DNA of 23,039 nucleotides from Aquificota bacterium (GTDB lineage: Bacteria; Aquificota; Aquificia; Aquificales; Hydrogenothermaceae). The DNA lies in the NCBI GenBank assembly GCA_013153795.1, contig JAADDV010000030.1, positions 1-23,039 on the forward strand, given 5' to 3'. Shown here one piece after another: positions 8,161-15,887 of the stretch. The first letter of the stretch is position 1. The number at the start of each line of letters is the position of its first letter. Position numbers and translations under genes: made by a program. The notes under the pieces are model-generated. The model saw nothing but the letters and a program-made list of their open reading frames with translations. It made no database searches and was not told the origin of the DNA.

Positions 8161-9794
8161 TAATAAATATCCTTCATAGTATTTGTGACGTTAAACTTAC
8201 CTGTTGGAGTTCTTACCCAATCACCTTTGATTATGTGTTTGAGTTTTAGAGTTTCATCATCATATATGAGTATAGCTGTAGGTTGGTCTTTTCTACCCCA
8301 TACAGAAATCCAAAATTCTGAACCATTTTCATCATATTCTTCATGAACAGCTCTTCCTGGAAAGTCTTTAGGAACTTTTAATGTTTTCACAAGTTCAAAA
8401 GAGTTTTTATCGAATACAAAAATACTTCTTTGTAGCTCTTTATCAGGGTTAAGAGGTCTATCAGCTAAGAGCCATTTAGAGTTAGGATGAGTTTTGATAA
8501 ATAAGTTTCCTCCACCAACTCCAGGCATTTCTATCCACTTAACAACTTTCCATGCATTATCAGGATGTTTTTCTGGGTCTGTTCCTATACATGCAATTCT
8601 ATTTTCTCCAATATGACCTGTACACCAAATTGGACCAAATTTAGGATGGTCTATATTTGCACCTCTTCCTGGGTGTGGTTTTGTTCCAACTTCAACAATA
8701 GCCTCAAGTTCCTTATCTTTTGTATCAATAACAACAATTTTATTTCTCATATTAGCAGCAACAAGGAAATATCTCTTAGATAAATCCCAACCACCATCAT
8801 GAAGATATCTTTCTGCATCAATCATATGAACTTTTACTGTTCCTTTATCAACTTTAGAATAGTCTACAAGCCATACCTGACCAGCTTCCTTAATGTTTAA
8901 AACCCATAATGGGTCATAGTGAGATGAAACAATTGATGCAACACGAGCTTCTCTAACATAGTCTTTTGTATCATAGTAATAATCACTTGTAGAGTGTCTA
9001 GTAATTGGTTTTAATGTTTTTCCATCAATTATCACAAAAGATGGAGGCCAATAACAACCAACTACAGCGTATTTGTCTTCATAACCATGATATTTTGATG
9101 TATCTATTGAACGAGCATCATAACAAACCTTAACTTCTGCAACTTTATCAGGTTTTTCCATCCAAAGGTCTATAACTGTAGCTTTTCCATCTCTACCAAT
9201 TGAGTACATATATCTTCCAGTAGAAGATGTTCTTAGGATATGAACAGCAAATCCTGTATTTACAATATTCAATAGTTCTTTAGTAGTTCCATCTATTATG
9301 GCAACTTTACCTACATCTCTCAGAATAACTCCAAAGAAGTTCTTCCAGTTAGGGTTTGCTGGCTTAGTTGGTCTTTTTTCTACAGGAACAAATACTTCCC
9401 AAGAATCATTTATTTGTTTCCAAGATAGTAATGGTGGTGGAGGTGGTTCATTAAGGAGAAATCTTGCCATTAAATTAATTTCTTCTTTCGTTAAAACCCC
9501 TTGTTTACCCCAGTCAGGCATACCTCCAGGAGTTCCATTGTAAATAAACGCTTCAATAGCTGGGATATTTAATCCCCTTTCTTTTAATGCTTCAGGTGTA
9601 AGAGCAGGTCCTGTTGCTCCTTTTCTTAACATTCCGTGACATCCAGCACATCTGTCAAAGTAAATCTGTGAAGCTTTTTTCATCTCTTCCTTAGTTAGAT
9701 GAGGAACCTCATCAGCATTTGCAGGGGAGCTTGCTGTAATAGAGAGGAGAGCAGCGCCAACTAAGCCTGTGAATAGTTTTTTTGCCACTTTCAT
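8160..9794 (-). CDS. nirS: Cytochrome cd1 nitrite reductase NirS
   Basis: This periplasmic enzyme reduces nitrite to nitric oxide. The chosen ATG (9794-9792) follows AGGAGG by six bases and gives 544 residues starting with a clear signal peptide (MKVAKKLF..., cleavage near ANA-DE at 27). An upstream in-frame ATG at 9836 lacks such a site and lies inside the porin gene. The cytochrome c domain has CAGCH (49-53) and distal Met92 in GGMPDW. The d1 propeller has the proximal ligand His185 in AVHILR and the two active-site histidines His394 (CTGHIG) and His436 (IKTHPNS). They are 42 residues apart, the same spacing as His327 and His369 of the Pseudomonas enzyme. It ends GKFNVTNTMKDIY, a typical NirS terminus. 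All catalytic residues are present. Confidence 0.97.
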   Translation of the reverse strand: MKVAKKLFTGLVGAALLSITASSPANADEVPHLTKEEMKKASQIYFDRCAGCHGMLRKGATGPALTPEALKERGLNIPAIEAFIYNGTPGGMPDWGKQGVLTKEEINLMARFLLNEPPPPPLLSWKQINDSWEVFVPVEKRPTKPANPNWKNFFGVILRDVGKVAIIDGTTKELLNIVNTGFAVHILRTSSTGRYMYSIGRDGKATVIDLWMEKPDKVAEVKVCYDARSIDTSKYHGYEDKYAVVGCYWPPSFVIIDGKTLKPITRHSTSDYYYDTKDYVREARVASIVSSHYDPLWVLNIKEAGQVWLVDYSKVDKGTVKVHMIDAERYLHDGGWDLSKRYFLVAANMRNKIVVIDTKDKELEAIVEVGTKPHPGRGANIDHPKFGPIWCTGHIGENRIACIGTDPEKHPDNAWKVVKWIEMPGVGGGNLFIKTHPNSKWLLADRPLNPDKELQRSIFVFDKNSFELVKTLKVPKDFPGRAVHEEYDENGSEFWISVWGRKDQPTAILIYDDETLKLKHIIKGDWVRTPTGKFNVTNTMKDIY

Positions 9795-9819
9795 GGCATA
9801 CCTCCTTTTAACATAAAAA

Positions 9820-11094
9820 TTAATATTTATAATCAAGTTGTAACCAGTATTTAGTTACATCTTTTGTCCCTAACAGTTTTCCTCTTGTATAGTATCCATT
9901 GTCAGCACTGTAAAAAGCAGCTTTAGCAAGGAAAGAAAGTCTTTTTGTAAGTTTTTTAGCGTATAGAGCATCTATTTCAGAACCTATACTTTTTCCTACT
10001 GGTGTATCTTTATCAGAATCAAACGTTAAATAAGCTAAGACAAATTTTCCATAAGCTGGATTTTTATATCCTACAGAGAAACACCATTCTTCCATTCCAT
10101 AGTCAAAACCTAAAGCAGCTCCTTTTAATGTTACATCTGCCCACCCATCAAATTTATGAAGTGTTGCTAAAGGAGTTGAAAATCCAGCATCTTTTCCATC
10201 TGCATCTCCAAAATATGTATACATTACACTTCCGAAAAATCCTGAATAAGCAGCTCCAAGTTTTACTCTGTAATAATCTGTATCTATATCTGGCTTAGTA
10301 TCTAAATTGTCGTTTTCATATGGGTCTGTTTGTTTTGCATATTCTCCTAAATAAGAAAATTTAACTCCGTTAAAATTAACAGCTCCAGAAGCTTTGATAC
10401 CCAAGGTATTATGAATATCTGTTAAAAGATAAGCAAAGCCTTTAAGTTTTAATTCAGGAGCAACTTTATAATTGATATCTACAACAAGAGGCATTTTATC
10501 CATATGCCAGTCCACATTTAAACTATCTATAATTCCTTTTCTTTCATAAACTCCTGCTAAAAGGAAAGTTAGATTCTCAATAGGTGCTCCTGCAATTGCA
10601 ACAACTCCTAAAGATTGAGGCATTTGTCTCCAACCAACAGTTCCTATAAATCTATGGTCATCTATAGCGACATATTTTCTTCCTGCAACAAACGCATAAT
10701 TACCGTTTTTATAAACTATAAAAGCTTGAGTAAGCCTTGTATTGTCTGGGTCTGGAACAAGTTCATAATCTGGCTTTTGTGGAGCATAATCATCTATTAA
10801 GGCTGAAACATCTATTGCTTCTAATTGTGCTGATAATCCAGGGATACCTAAAACTGTGCCTATTTTTGCTCCTATTTTTGTTCTAATAGTTAAAGCGTTT
10901 GCTGAGTCTTTTGGACTTCCATCAACATCTACATATTCAAACCTAGGTCTAAATTCCAAATAAGGTTTTACATTATCAATAAATGAAGCTCCAATTAGTT
11001 CTTGAGCTTCTGCTTTTAATGTGCTTCCTCCTATTAAAAAAGAACCTCCTACAAAAAGTGCTGCTGCTCCTAAGCCTAAAACTTTATTTTTCAT
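9820..11094 (-). CDS. Outer-membrane beta-barrel porin, anion-channel-like, in the nir operon
   Basis: The 424-residue protein has a signal peptide ending near AEA-QELIG (residues 1-30). The rest consists of alternating hydrophobic/polar strands rich in Tyr, Gly and Asp, as in a 16- to 18-stranded outer-membrane barrel. The N-terminal part of the mature protein (KPYLEFRPRFEYVD) and FVAGRKYVAIDDHRFIGTVGWRQ resemble the alginate-export/OprD-like porins of Gram-negative bacteria. The last strand ends WLQLDYKY, with a terminal aromatic as expected for barrel insertion. AAAGGAGG lies seven bases before the ATG. It sits between the PAS gene and nirS with only about 20-25 bases on either side, so it probably serves nitrite or nitrate passage, but the substrate is inferred from context only. 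Confidence 0.75.
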   Translation of the reverse strand: MKNKVLGLGAAALFVGGSFLIGGSTLKAEAQELIGASFIDNVKPYLEFRPRFEYVDVDGSPKDSANALTIRTKIGAKIGTVLGIPGLSAQLEAIDVSALIDDYAPQKPDYELVPDPDNTRLTQAFIVYKNGNYAFVAGRKYVAIDDHRFIGTVGWRQMPQSLGVVAIAGAPIENLTFLLAGVYERKGIIDSLNVDWHMDKMPLVVDINYKVAPELKLKGFAYLLTDIHNTLGIKASGAVNFNGVKFSYLGEYAKQTDPYENDNLDTKPDIDTDYYRVKLGAAYSGFFGSVMYTYFGDADGKDAGFSTPLATLHKFDGWADVTLKGAALGFDYGMEEWCFSVGYKNPAYGKFVLAYLTFDSDKDTPVGKSIGSEIDALYAKKLTKRLSFLAKAAFYSADNGYYTRGKLLGTKDVTKYWLQLDYKY

Positions 11095-11113
11095 GATAAT
11101 GCCTCCTTTAAAT

Positions 11114-11650
11114 TTAAAGGTTTGTGTTCTCTAAAAGTTTCTCTACTACTTCTTCACCTTTCAGATTGAGTTTTTCACTAAGCTTTTCTAACTTGTCATA
11201 AGCCTCTTTTGATAAATACATAACTACGCGTACTGGACCCCCTTCTTCTTCTCTCATTTTGTCATAAACATCTTGCATTTCTTTCTTTTTTTCTTTTGAA
11301 ACAGGAGCCCTCATAGATTTATATTCAACAAGTTTTCCATCTTTATAAACTCCAGAAATTTCTGCATAAACCCAGTAATATCCTTTATCCTTTCTAAGAT
11401 TTTTTACATATCCCTTCCATGTTTTTCCTTGTTTTATAGTATCCCAAAGCTCTCTAAAAACAGATTTTGGCATATCTGGGTGTCGTATTATGTTATGTGG
11501 TTTACCTATTAATTCTTCTGGTTTATATCCAGATATTTTTGCAAATGTATCATTTACATATGTAATAATTCCTTTTAAATCTGTTCTAGATATAATTAAT
11601 TCATTTTCTGGAACTTCAGTTTCCCAAAACATATCGAAGGTTTTATCCAT
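11114..11650 (-). CDS. PAS-domain protein (Aer-like) with a ribbon-helix-helix-like C-terminus
   Basis: The 178-residue soluble protein has one PAS domain, about residues 15-120. The core GKPHNIIRHPDMPKSVF and TWKGYVKNLRKDKGYYWV closely matches the FAD-binding PAS of the redox sensor Aer, including Arg56, His57, Asp59, Trp78 and Asn84 at the flavin-site positions. It has no membrane segment and no chemotaxis signalling domain. After a charged linker, residues 139-178 (VRVVMYLSKEAYDKLEKLSE and on to VVEKLL) read as a strand followed by two helices, as in ribbon-helix-helix DNA-binding proteins. I infer a soluble redox-, oxygen- or NO-responsive regulator. The C-terminal assignment is by pattern only; a dimerising helix pair is the alternative. 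It is the first gene of the nir operon and is preceded by an FNR-type site. Confidence 0.75.
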   Translation of the reverse strand: MDKTFDMFWETEVPENELIISRTDLKGIITYVNDTFAKISGYKPEELIGKPHNIIRHPDMPKSVFRELWDTIKQGKTWKGYVKNLRKDKGYYWVYAEISGVYKDGKLVEYKSMRAPVSKEKKKEMQDVYDKMREEEGGPVRVVMYLSKEAYDKLEKLSEKLNLKGEEVVEKLLENTNL

Positions 11651-11674
11651 CTTCTAGCCCCCACTGAACCTCTA

Positions 11675-11680
11675 AGTATA
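11675..11680 (-). promoter_or_regulatory. Candidate -10 element of the nir operon
   Basis: TATACT on the minus strand, 25 bases before the ATG of the PAS gene. It predicts a start near 11668, placing the FNR-type site centred about 47 bases upstream. That is slightly further than the usual -41.5 of activator-dependent class II promoters, so the exact start point is uncertain. Confidence 0.4.
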
Positions 11681-11708
11681 ACGTTATGAATGCATTTTTA
11701 TATTCGCA

Positions 11709-11722
11709 TTGTTTTAAATCAA
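11709..11722 (-). promoter_or_regulatory. FNR/DNR-type operator upstream of the nir operon
   Basis: The plus strand reads TTGTTTTAAATCAA; on the minus strand it is TTGATTTAAAACAA. This is a match to TTGAT-N4-ATCAA with one mismatch in ten. It lies in the 94-base gap between the napD stop and the PAS gene start, 59 bases before that ATG. It is the only short gap with such a site, and the operon behind it holds nirS. The probable binding protein is the Crp/Fnr-family regulator encoded at 19096. Confidence 0.65.
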
Positions 11723-11744
11723 ATTTCTGAAAATTTTTTTAAAT

Positions 11745-12098
11745 TTAGCTGATATATCCTTTTATATGACCTTTGTAGACAATATGTTCTGCTCTAACAT
11801 TTTCATCATTTAATATTTCTGGAACTTCATTACTAAGTTTTTGTAGATATTCAGCTGCAGACTGCCATTCTTCTTCTGAGTAAGCAAAAACCATGTTAGC
11901 TGATAATACTCCTGGCAAATATTGGATTTCTCTTAATTTGAAAGTTTCTTCATTTACATCTTCTCCTTCGATAACTACAATTATTCTTCCTTTATCATCG
12001 TGAAAATAAACTTCACAAAGTCCACTTTCTTCTAAAGTCTTTACTACTTCTTCAACTTTTTCTGGGTTTGTTACTACTAAAACACTTGAAACATTCAT
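11745..12098 (-). CDS. napD: NapD, maturation chaperone of the nitrate reductase NapA
   Basis: This is a small cytoplasmic protein of 117 residues from the chosen start. It begins MNVSSVLVVTNPEKVEEVVK and has the ferredoxin-like alpha/beta pattern of NapD, which binds the twin-arginine signal of NapA and holds back export until the cofactor is inserted. The segment FKLREIQYLPGVLSANMVFA corresponds to the conserved end of the NapD fold. I chose the ATG at 12098-12096 because GGAGG lies eight bases upstream and it overlaps the napL stop as ATGA. An ATG five codons earlier overlaps the ribosome site. It is the last gene of the nap operon, as in Epsilonproteobacteria. Confidence 0.85.
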   Translation of the reverse strand: MNVSSVLVVTNPEKVEEVVKTLEESGLCEVYFHDDKGRIIVVIEGEDVNEETFKLREIQYLPGVLSANMVFAYSEEEWQSAAEYLQKLSNEVPEILNDENVRAEHIVYKGHIKGYIS

Positions 12099-13069
12099 TT
12101 TTCTATCCTCCATATATATATATCTTTGTTATCACATCCAATAATTATGTGATTTTGGCTTGTAAAAAGGATTCTACTTGGAGTAGAAATATGCCCTTTT
12201 AAAAAGCCTAGTTTTTTTTCTGAAGGAATATCTACAACAGCAATATCATATTTATCATTGTATAAATAAGCTCCTATTTTTCCCTCAGGACTTAAACCTA
12301 CTGAAAAAACCATGAAATCTTTTGATAAAAATTCTTTTTTTGTATTTGTTTTCAAATCAAATACAGAAGCTTTTTTGTCTCTGCCTCCTGACATAACAAC
12401 TCTATTTTTTATATCTACGCTGAAAGCTTTGTCTTTGTTCATTTCTTCTAAATTTCTTATAACTTTTCCCTTTTCTACATCTACTATGTGGGTATCTCCA
12501 CTTTCATCAACAACAGCTAAAATTTTTCTATCATTGTCTAGAGCCATATCCGAGAAAAAGGACATACCAACAGAAATACGATATATAATTTTTTTGTTTT
12601 CTAGGTCATAAAGAATAATTTCATCTCCACTTAATCCAAAAACAACTTTCGTATCTGTTACAAACCTTACTTTATTGATAGGAAGGTGTTCTTTGCGACT
12701 AATTATTTTTTTAGGAGTTTCATCTTTTGTTAAATCTAAAATATAAACTTCTCTACTTCCTCTTGTTCCTTGTATTGTTGCTATTAACAACTTCCCATTA
12801 GGGGAAACATCTGCTGAAAAAACTTTTGCAGGCTGCAGGTCTCCCATAAAATCTTCAAAATAAGGATACTCTATACTTTTTATAATCTGTTTTTTTTCTA
12901 AATCTATAATATCTACTTTACTTCTTTCTGTAGCTACAAAAAGCTTTCCTTTTTGAAAAACTAAGTCTGAAACTGCACCAGATACTTTAATCTTAGCTTC
13001 TAAAGAACTTTCAAAAGCTTTTAAAGAAACAGAAAAAAAAAGCCAAACTAAAAAGAATAATCTAAGCAT
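12095..13069 (-). CDS. napL: NapL, beta-propeller accessory protein of the nap operon
   Basis: The 324-residue product has an N-terminal signal-like hydrophobic segment (LRLFFLVWLFFSVSLKAF) and then a WD40/YVTN-like beta-propeller. Repeating blades include segments at KLFVATERSKVDIIDLEKKQ, LYDLENKKI, THIVDVEKGK and ASVFDLKTN. A propeller of this kind, called NapL, lies between napF and napD in the nap operons of Wolinella and other Epsilonproteobacteria. The gene position here is identical, and this is the main reason for the name. Its biochemical role is unknown; a periplasmic assembly or electron-transfer accessory role is an inference. It carries no heme or metal-cluster motif. Its start overlaps the napF end by eight bases. 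Confidence 0.75.
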   Translation of the reverse strand: MLRLFFLVWLFFSVSLKAFESSLEAKIKVSGAVSDLVFQKGKLFVATERSKVDIIDLEKKQIIKSIEYPYFEDFMGDLQPAKVFSADVSPNGKLLIATIQGTRGSREVYILDLTKDETPKKIISRKEHLPINKVRFVTDTKVVFGLSGDEIILYDLENKKIIYRISVGMSFFSDMALDNDRKILAVVDESGDTHIVDVEKGKVIRNLEEMNKDKAFSVDIKNRVVMSGGRDKKASVFDLKTNTKKEFLSKDFMVFSVGLSPEGKIGAYLYNDKYDIAVVDIPSEKKLGFLKGHISTPSRILFTSQNHIIIGCDNKDIYIWRIEK

Positions 13070-13598
13070 TTTCCACCTCTAAAGGTTTTACTGATATAGC
13101 TTGGCTAGGACAGGTTTGAATGCAAAATCCACAACCTGAACATAAATCAGTATCTATTTCAGGATAAAATATTCCTTGAAATTTGATTGCATTATCTAAA
13201 CAAGGTTCTTTACAACTAAAGCACATGGTGCCATTCCAGGCTAGACATTTATTTTTTTCTATTTTAAAAATAGCTTCTATTTTTGAAAGTTTTTCTAAAG
13301 ATAAAACTTCAAAATCACAAACTTCCGCACACTTTTTACAGAAAGTGCAACCCTTTCCATCAAAAGAAACATATGGAGAACCATCTTTATATCTAAAAAG
13401 AATTTTTTCTTCACAAACTTGAACACATTTTCCATCACACTCACTACATAAAGAAAAATCTGAATTTTTATCAGAATAAGGTGGTCTTATTAAAGATAAA
13501 ATTTCCTCTGGTTTATCTTCTTTTATTTCTTCTAAAGCAGCTTGAGGTAAAAAAGGAAGGGCTTTTAAAAAGCCCCTCCTATTCATCTTTTTTGACAT
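13062..13598 (-). CDS. napF: NapF, cytoplasmic polyferredoxin with four 4Fe-4S motifs
   Basis: The 178-residue protein has four cysteine clusters: Cys51/54/58/62, Cys84/87/90/94, Cys118/126/129/133 (with a wider first gap) and Cys153/156/159/163. NapF proteins are cytoplasmic and are thought to help load the iron-sulfur or molybdenum centre of NapA before export. The N-terminus, MNRRGFLKALPFLP, has a twin-arginine-like pattern, as in other NapF proteins, which nonetheless stay in the cytoplasm. The ATG overlaps the napB stop as TAATG, so translation is coupled. An internal Met5 is an alternative start. The function of this family is less certain than its identity. Confidence 0.85.
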   Translation of the reverse strand: MSKKMNRRGFLKALPFLPQAALEEIKEDKPEEILSLIRPPYSDKNSDFSLCSECDGKCVQVCEEKILFRYKDGSPYVSFDGKGCTFCKKCAEVCDFEVLSLEKLSKIEAIFKIEKNKCLAWNGTMCFSCKEPCLDNAIKFQGIFYPEIDTDLCSGCGFCIQTCPSQAISVKPLEVENA

Positions 13599-14173
13599 TA
13601 ATAAACACCTTCCATCACGTTCTTATATAAGATTGTCTTTTTCTTTGTTTCTGGATTTCTATAGTCTGGTTTAAATGTATTTTGAACTAATGGTTTTGCA
13701 TTTGCCTGAGGTACATGACATTGAACACAATTCCATCTAGCTGGGTCAACTCTATTTAATTTAACAACTTTTCCTTCTATAAGCTTAAAGAAATCTATAT
13801 AGTGAGTTGGAGATATAGGTGTAGCTCCTATTGATTTTGCAACCTTAGGGTCATGACATCCTAAGCAAGCATTATGGTCTTTTGTAATAGGTAGTAAACC
13901 TTCCACACTATGAGGAATAAGAGGTGGTGCGTTTTCATAAGCTCTTTCGAATCTTTGAGATTGTCCTGGAGGAGCTTTAGGAAATTCAATAGGTGGTGGA
14001 GTAACATTTACTGTTAAAGGAGCATTTCTATAAGAAAGTTCTTCTGGAGAAATACTTTTATCTGAAGAAGAATTTGTTTGCTGGGCATGAACCTGATATC
14101 CTACAAAAATTGCTATAGATAACCCGGTAGCCGGGATTGCCATCAGTGCTTTTAAAAGTTTACCTTTAAGCAT
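13598..14173 (-). CDS. napB: NapB, diheme cytochrome c subunit of periplasmic nitrate reductase
   Basis: The 191-residue precursor has a signal peptide ending near VHA-QQ (residue 30). Two heme motifs follow, CLGCH (103-107) and CVQCH (149-153). Upstream histidines His88 (LIPHS) and His124 (SPTHY) are placed to act as the distal ligands of the two bis-His hemes. NapB receives electrons from the quinol-oxidising NapGH complex and passes them to NapA. The segment NAPPLIPHSVEGLLPI and SPTHYIDFF are typical of NapB. The start overlaps the napH end by eight bases. Nothing is missing relative to the family. Confidence 0.93.
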   Translation of the reverse strand: MLKGKLLKALMAIPATGLSIAIFVGYQVHAQQTNSSSDKSISPEELSYRNAPLTVNVTPPPIEFPKAPPGQSQRFERAYENAPPLIPHSVEGLLPITKDHNACLGCHDPKVAKSIGATPISPTHYIDFFKLIEGKVVKLNRVDPARWNCVQCHVPQANAKPLVQNTFKPDYRNPETKKKTILYKNVMEGVY

Positions 14174-14999
14174 TGTTTTTTACCTCCTTAGTTGGTTTAA
14201 ACCTTAAACCAAAATTAAGTGCATCATCATTACAAACTTCTATACATCTTCCACAATTAATACATTCCCCTGATGTAACAAACACACTTTCTTTTCCAAC
14301 CATCCATAAAACCTGTTTTTCTGGACAAACATTTTTACAGTTCATACATAAAGTGCATTTATCAGCATCGTGCTTTACTCTTATTGCACTAGGTTTGCTG
14401 ATAATAGAGTAAAAGCCACCTAAGGGACATAGATGCCCACACCAGCCATTTTTTGTAACAAATAGGTCAAAAAGAAAAACTCCTAATACTGCCAGCCATC
14501 CAAATCCCATTCCAAAAACTAATCCTCTATGAAGCATAGATATAGGGCTTATAAACTCAAAAGCTGGTGCAGCTATTAAAAACGATAAAACTAAACTTAA
14601 TCCAAGTATCCAGTATCTAGTTTTTCGTGATATTCTAAGTTGCCATTCATCTTTATGAAGACCTGTTTTTACCCTAATCCAATTAGCTAAATCAGTAACC
14701 ATATTCATAGGACAGACCCAACTACAAAAAGCACGACCTCCAATTAGAGAATAAAAAAGAACAACTAAAGCAGCTCCTATCAAAACATCAATAGCTAGCA
14801 TTGTTCCAGCTGCAAACATTTGCAAAACTGCATATGGGTCTGCCATAGGGATAACATCAAATATTTTTGAAGAGCTTAAGTTTCCAACTAATATATTCCA
14901 GCCGTATGCTGTCCCGGCTATATAAAGACCAAGAATAGTTAATTGAACAATTCTTCTAGCAATTAAAAACCTGTGTTTATAAAGCCAATTATTCTTCAT
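14166..14999 (-). CDS. napH: NapH, membrane iron-sulfur quinol-oxidising subunit
   Basis: The 277-residue inner-membrane protein has several hydrophobic segments (near residues 18-38, 58-86, 128-148 and 160-180). It has two cytoplasmic C-x3-C-P motifs (Cys92/96 in FCSWVCPMN and Cys187/191 in CGHLCPLG). Two C-terminal 4Fe-4S motifs follow: Cys215/218/221/225 and Cys246/249/252/256. NapH with NapG forms the menaquinol dehydrogenase that feeds NapB in organisms lacking NapC. No napC is present in this operon, so NapGH is the likely quinol route. The ATG overlaps the napG end by eleven bases. Confidence 0.93.
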   Translation of the reverse strand: MKNNWLYKHRFLIARRIVQLTILGLYIAGTAYGWNILVGNLSSSKIFDVIPMADPYAVLQMFAAGTMLAIDVLIGAALVVLFYSLIGGRAFCSWVCPMNMVTDLANWIRVKTGLHKDEWQLRISRKTRYWILGLSLVLSFLIAAPAFEFISPISMLHRGLVFGMGFGWLAVLGVFLFDLFVTKNGWCGHLCPLGGFYSIISKPSAIRVKHDADKCTLCMNCKNVCPEKQVLWMVGKESVFVTSGECINCGRCIEVCNDDALNFGLRFKPTKEVKNNA

Positions 15000-15876
15000 C
15001 GAGTAAATCCTCTACATTAAGATAATCTTCAGGTTTCTTTTCACTGCGAGGAGTTATCGTTTTTTCAACTCCTTTTGAGCCTTTTATTCTTCCTTCATCT
15101 TTCTTTTCCCAGCCTTTTATATAGTGCTTACCAACTTCTCCTAAAGCTAGATGTCGTGGAAGCACAAAAATAGCTGGTTTTTCTGTTACACAGGCTAGTT
15201 CACATAATCCACAGCCGGTGCATACGTCTGGATAAACAACTGGTAATAAAAAGGCGTGTTTTCCTGTTCGAGGATTTCTCTTTAATTCAAGCTTTATAGC
15301 CTCATCTATTAATGGGCATGCTCTATAGCAAGCATCACATTGAAGTCCCCAATATGCAATACAATGTTCTAAATCTACAACAGCTACGCCCATACGTGCT
15401 TTGTTTATATCAAGAACCTTTTTTCCATCTTTAACAGATGAAACTAAATCTGTATCAAGGGCGCCTGTTGGACAGGCAACAGTGCAAGGAATATCCTCGC
15501 ACATATAACAAGGAATTTCTCTTGGAACAAAATATGGGGTGCCCAGTGGTACTTCTTTAGGATATATATATTTGCCGTTTCCCCTAGGTCTATGGTCTCC
15601 AGGAGCTGCAAGTCTTAAAGTAGCTGTTTGTTTTGTTTCATCTGGATTATTATCTCTATTCTTACAAGCTTCTACACAAAGACCACATTTAATACATTTT
15701 TTTATAAATTCTTCTTCTGGAACAGCTCCAGGGGGTCTAAGAACAATTTCATCATATTTAGCTTCAGCTACATATCCACCCCATATAGTTCCTCCAAGGG
15801 CGGCAAGGCCAAACCCTTGGAGAGTTCTAATGAAAAATTTTCTTCTATCCTTGTCCACAGGTCCCTTATCAGCCAT
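14989..15876 (-). CDS. napG: NapG, periplasmic ferredoxin-type partner of NapH
   Basis: The 295-residue protein has an N-terminal twin-arginine-type signal (DKDRRKFFIRTLQGFGLAAL) and four 4Fe-4S motifs: Cys61/64/67/71, Cys123/126/131/135, Cys172/180/183/187 and Cys219/222/225/229. It is exported folded and sits on the periplasmic face with NapH, passing electrons to NapB. It has a charged C-terminal extension (residues about 255-295, rich in Lys and Glu, ending VEDLLDEE) beyond the last cluster, longer than the Escherichia coli protein. The gene begins 11 bases after the napA stop, within the same operon. Confidence 0.92.
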   Translation of the reverse strand: MADKGPVDKDRRKFFIRTLQGFGLAALGGTIWGGYVAEAKYDEIVLRPPGAVPEEEFIKKCIKCGLCVEACKNRDNNPDETKQTATLRLAAPGDHRPRGNGKYIYPKEVPLGTPYFVPREIPCYMCEDIPCTVACPTGALDTDLVSSVKDGKKVLDINKARMGVAVVDLEHCIAYWGLQCDACYRACPLIDEAIKLELKRNPRTGKHAFLLPVVYPDVCTGCGLCELACVTEKPAIFVLPRHLALGEVGKHYIKGWEKKDEGRIKGSKGVEKTITPRSEKKPEDYLNVEDLLDEE

Positions 15877-15887
15877 AACTAATCACC

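Noticed and set aside
9298..9543. Open reading frame on the plus strand opposite nirS, and similar ones opposite napA, hom and others
   Set aside because: They are antisense to strongly conserved genes, lack ribosome sites and show no recognisable protein features.
9823..9836. FNR-like sequence ATATTTATAATCAA just upstream of nirS
   Set aside because: Only one half-site is good, it lies inside the porin coding end, and it is 29 bases from the nirS ATG, too close for an activator site.
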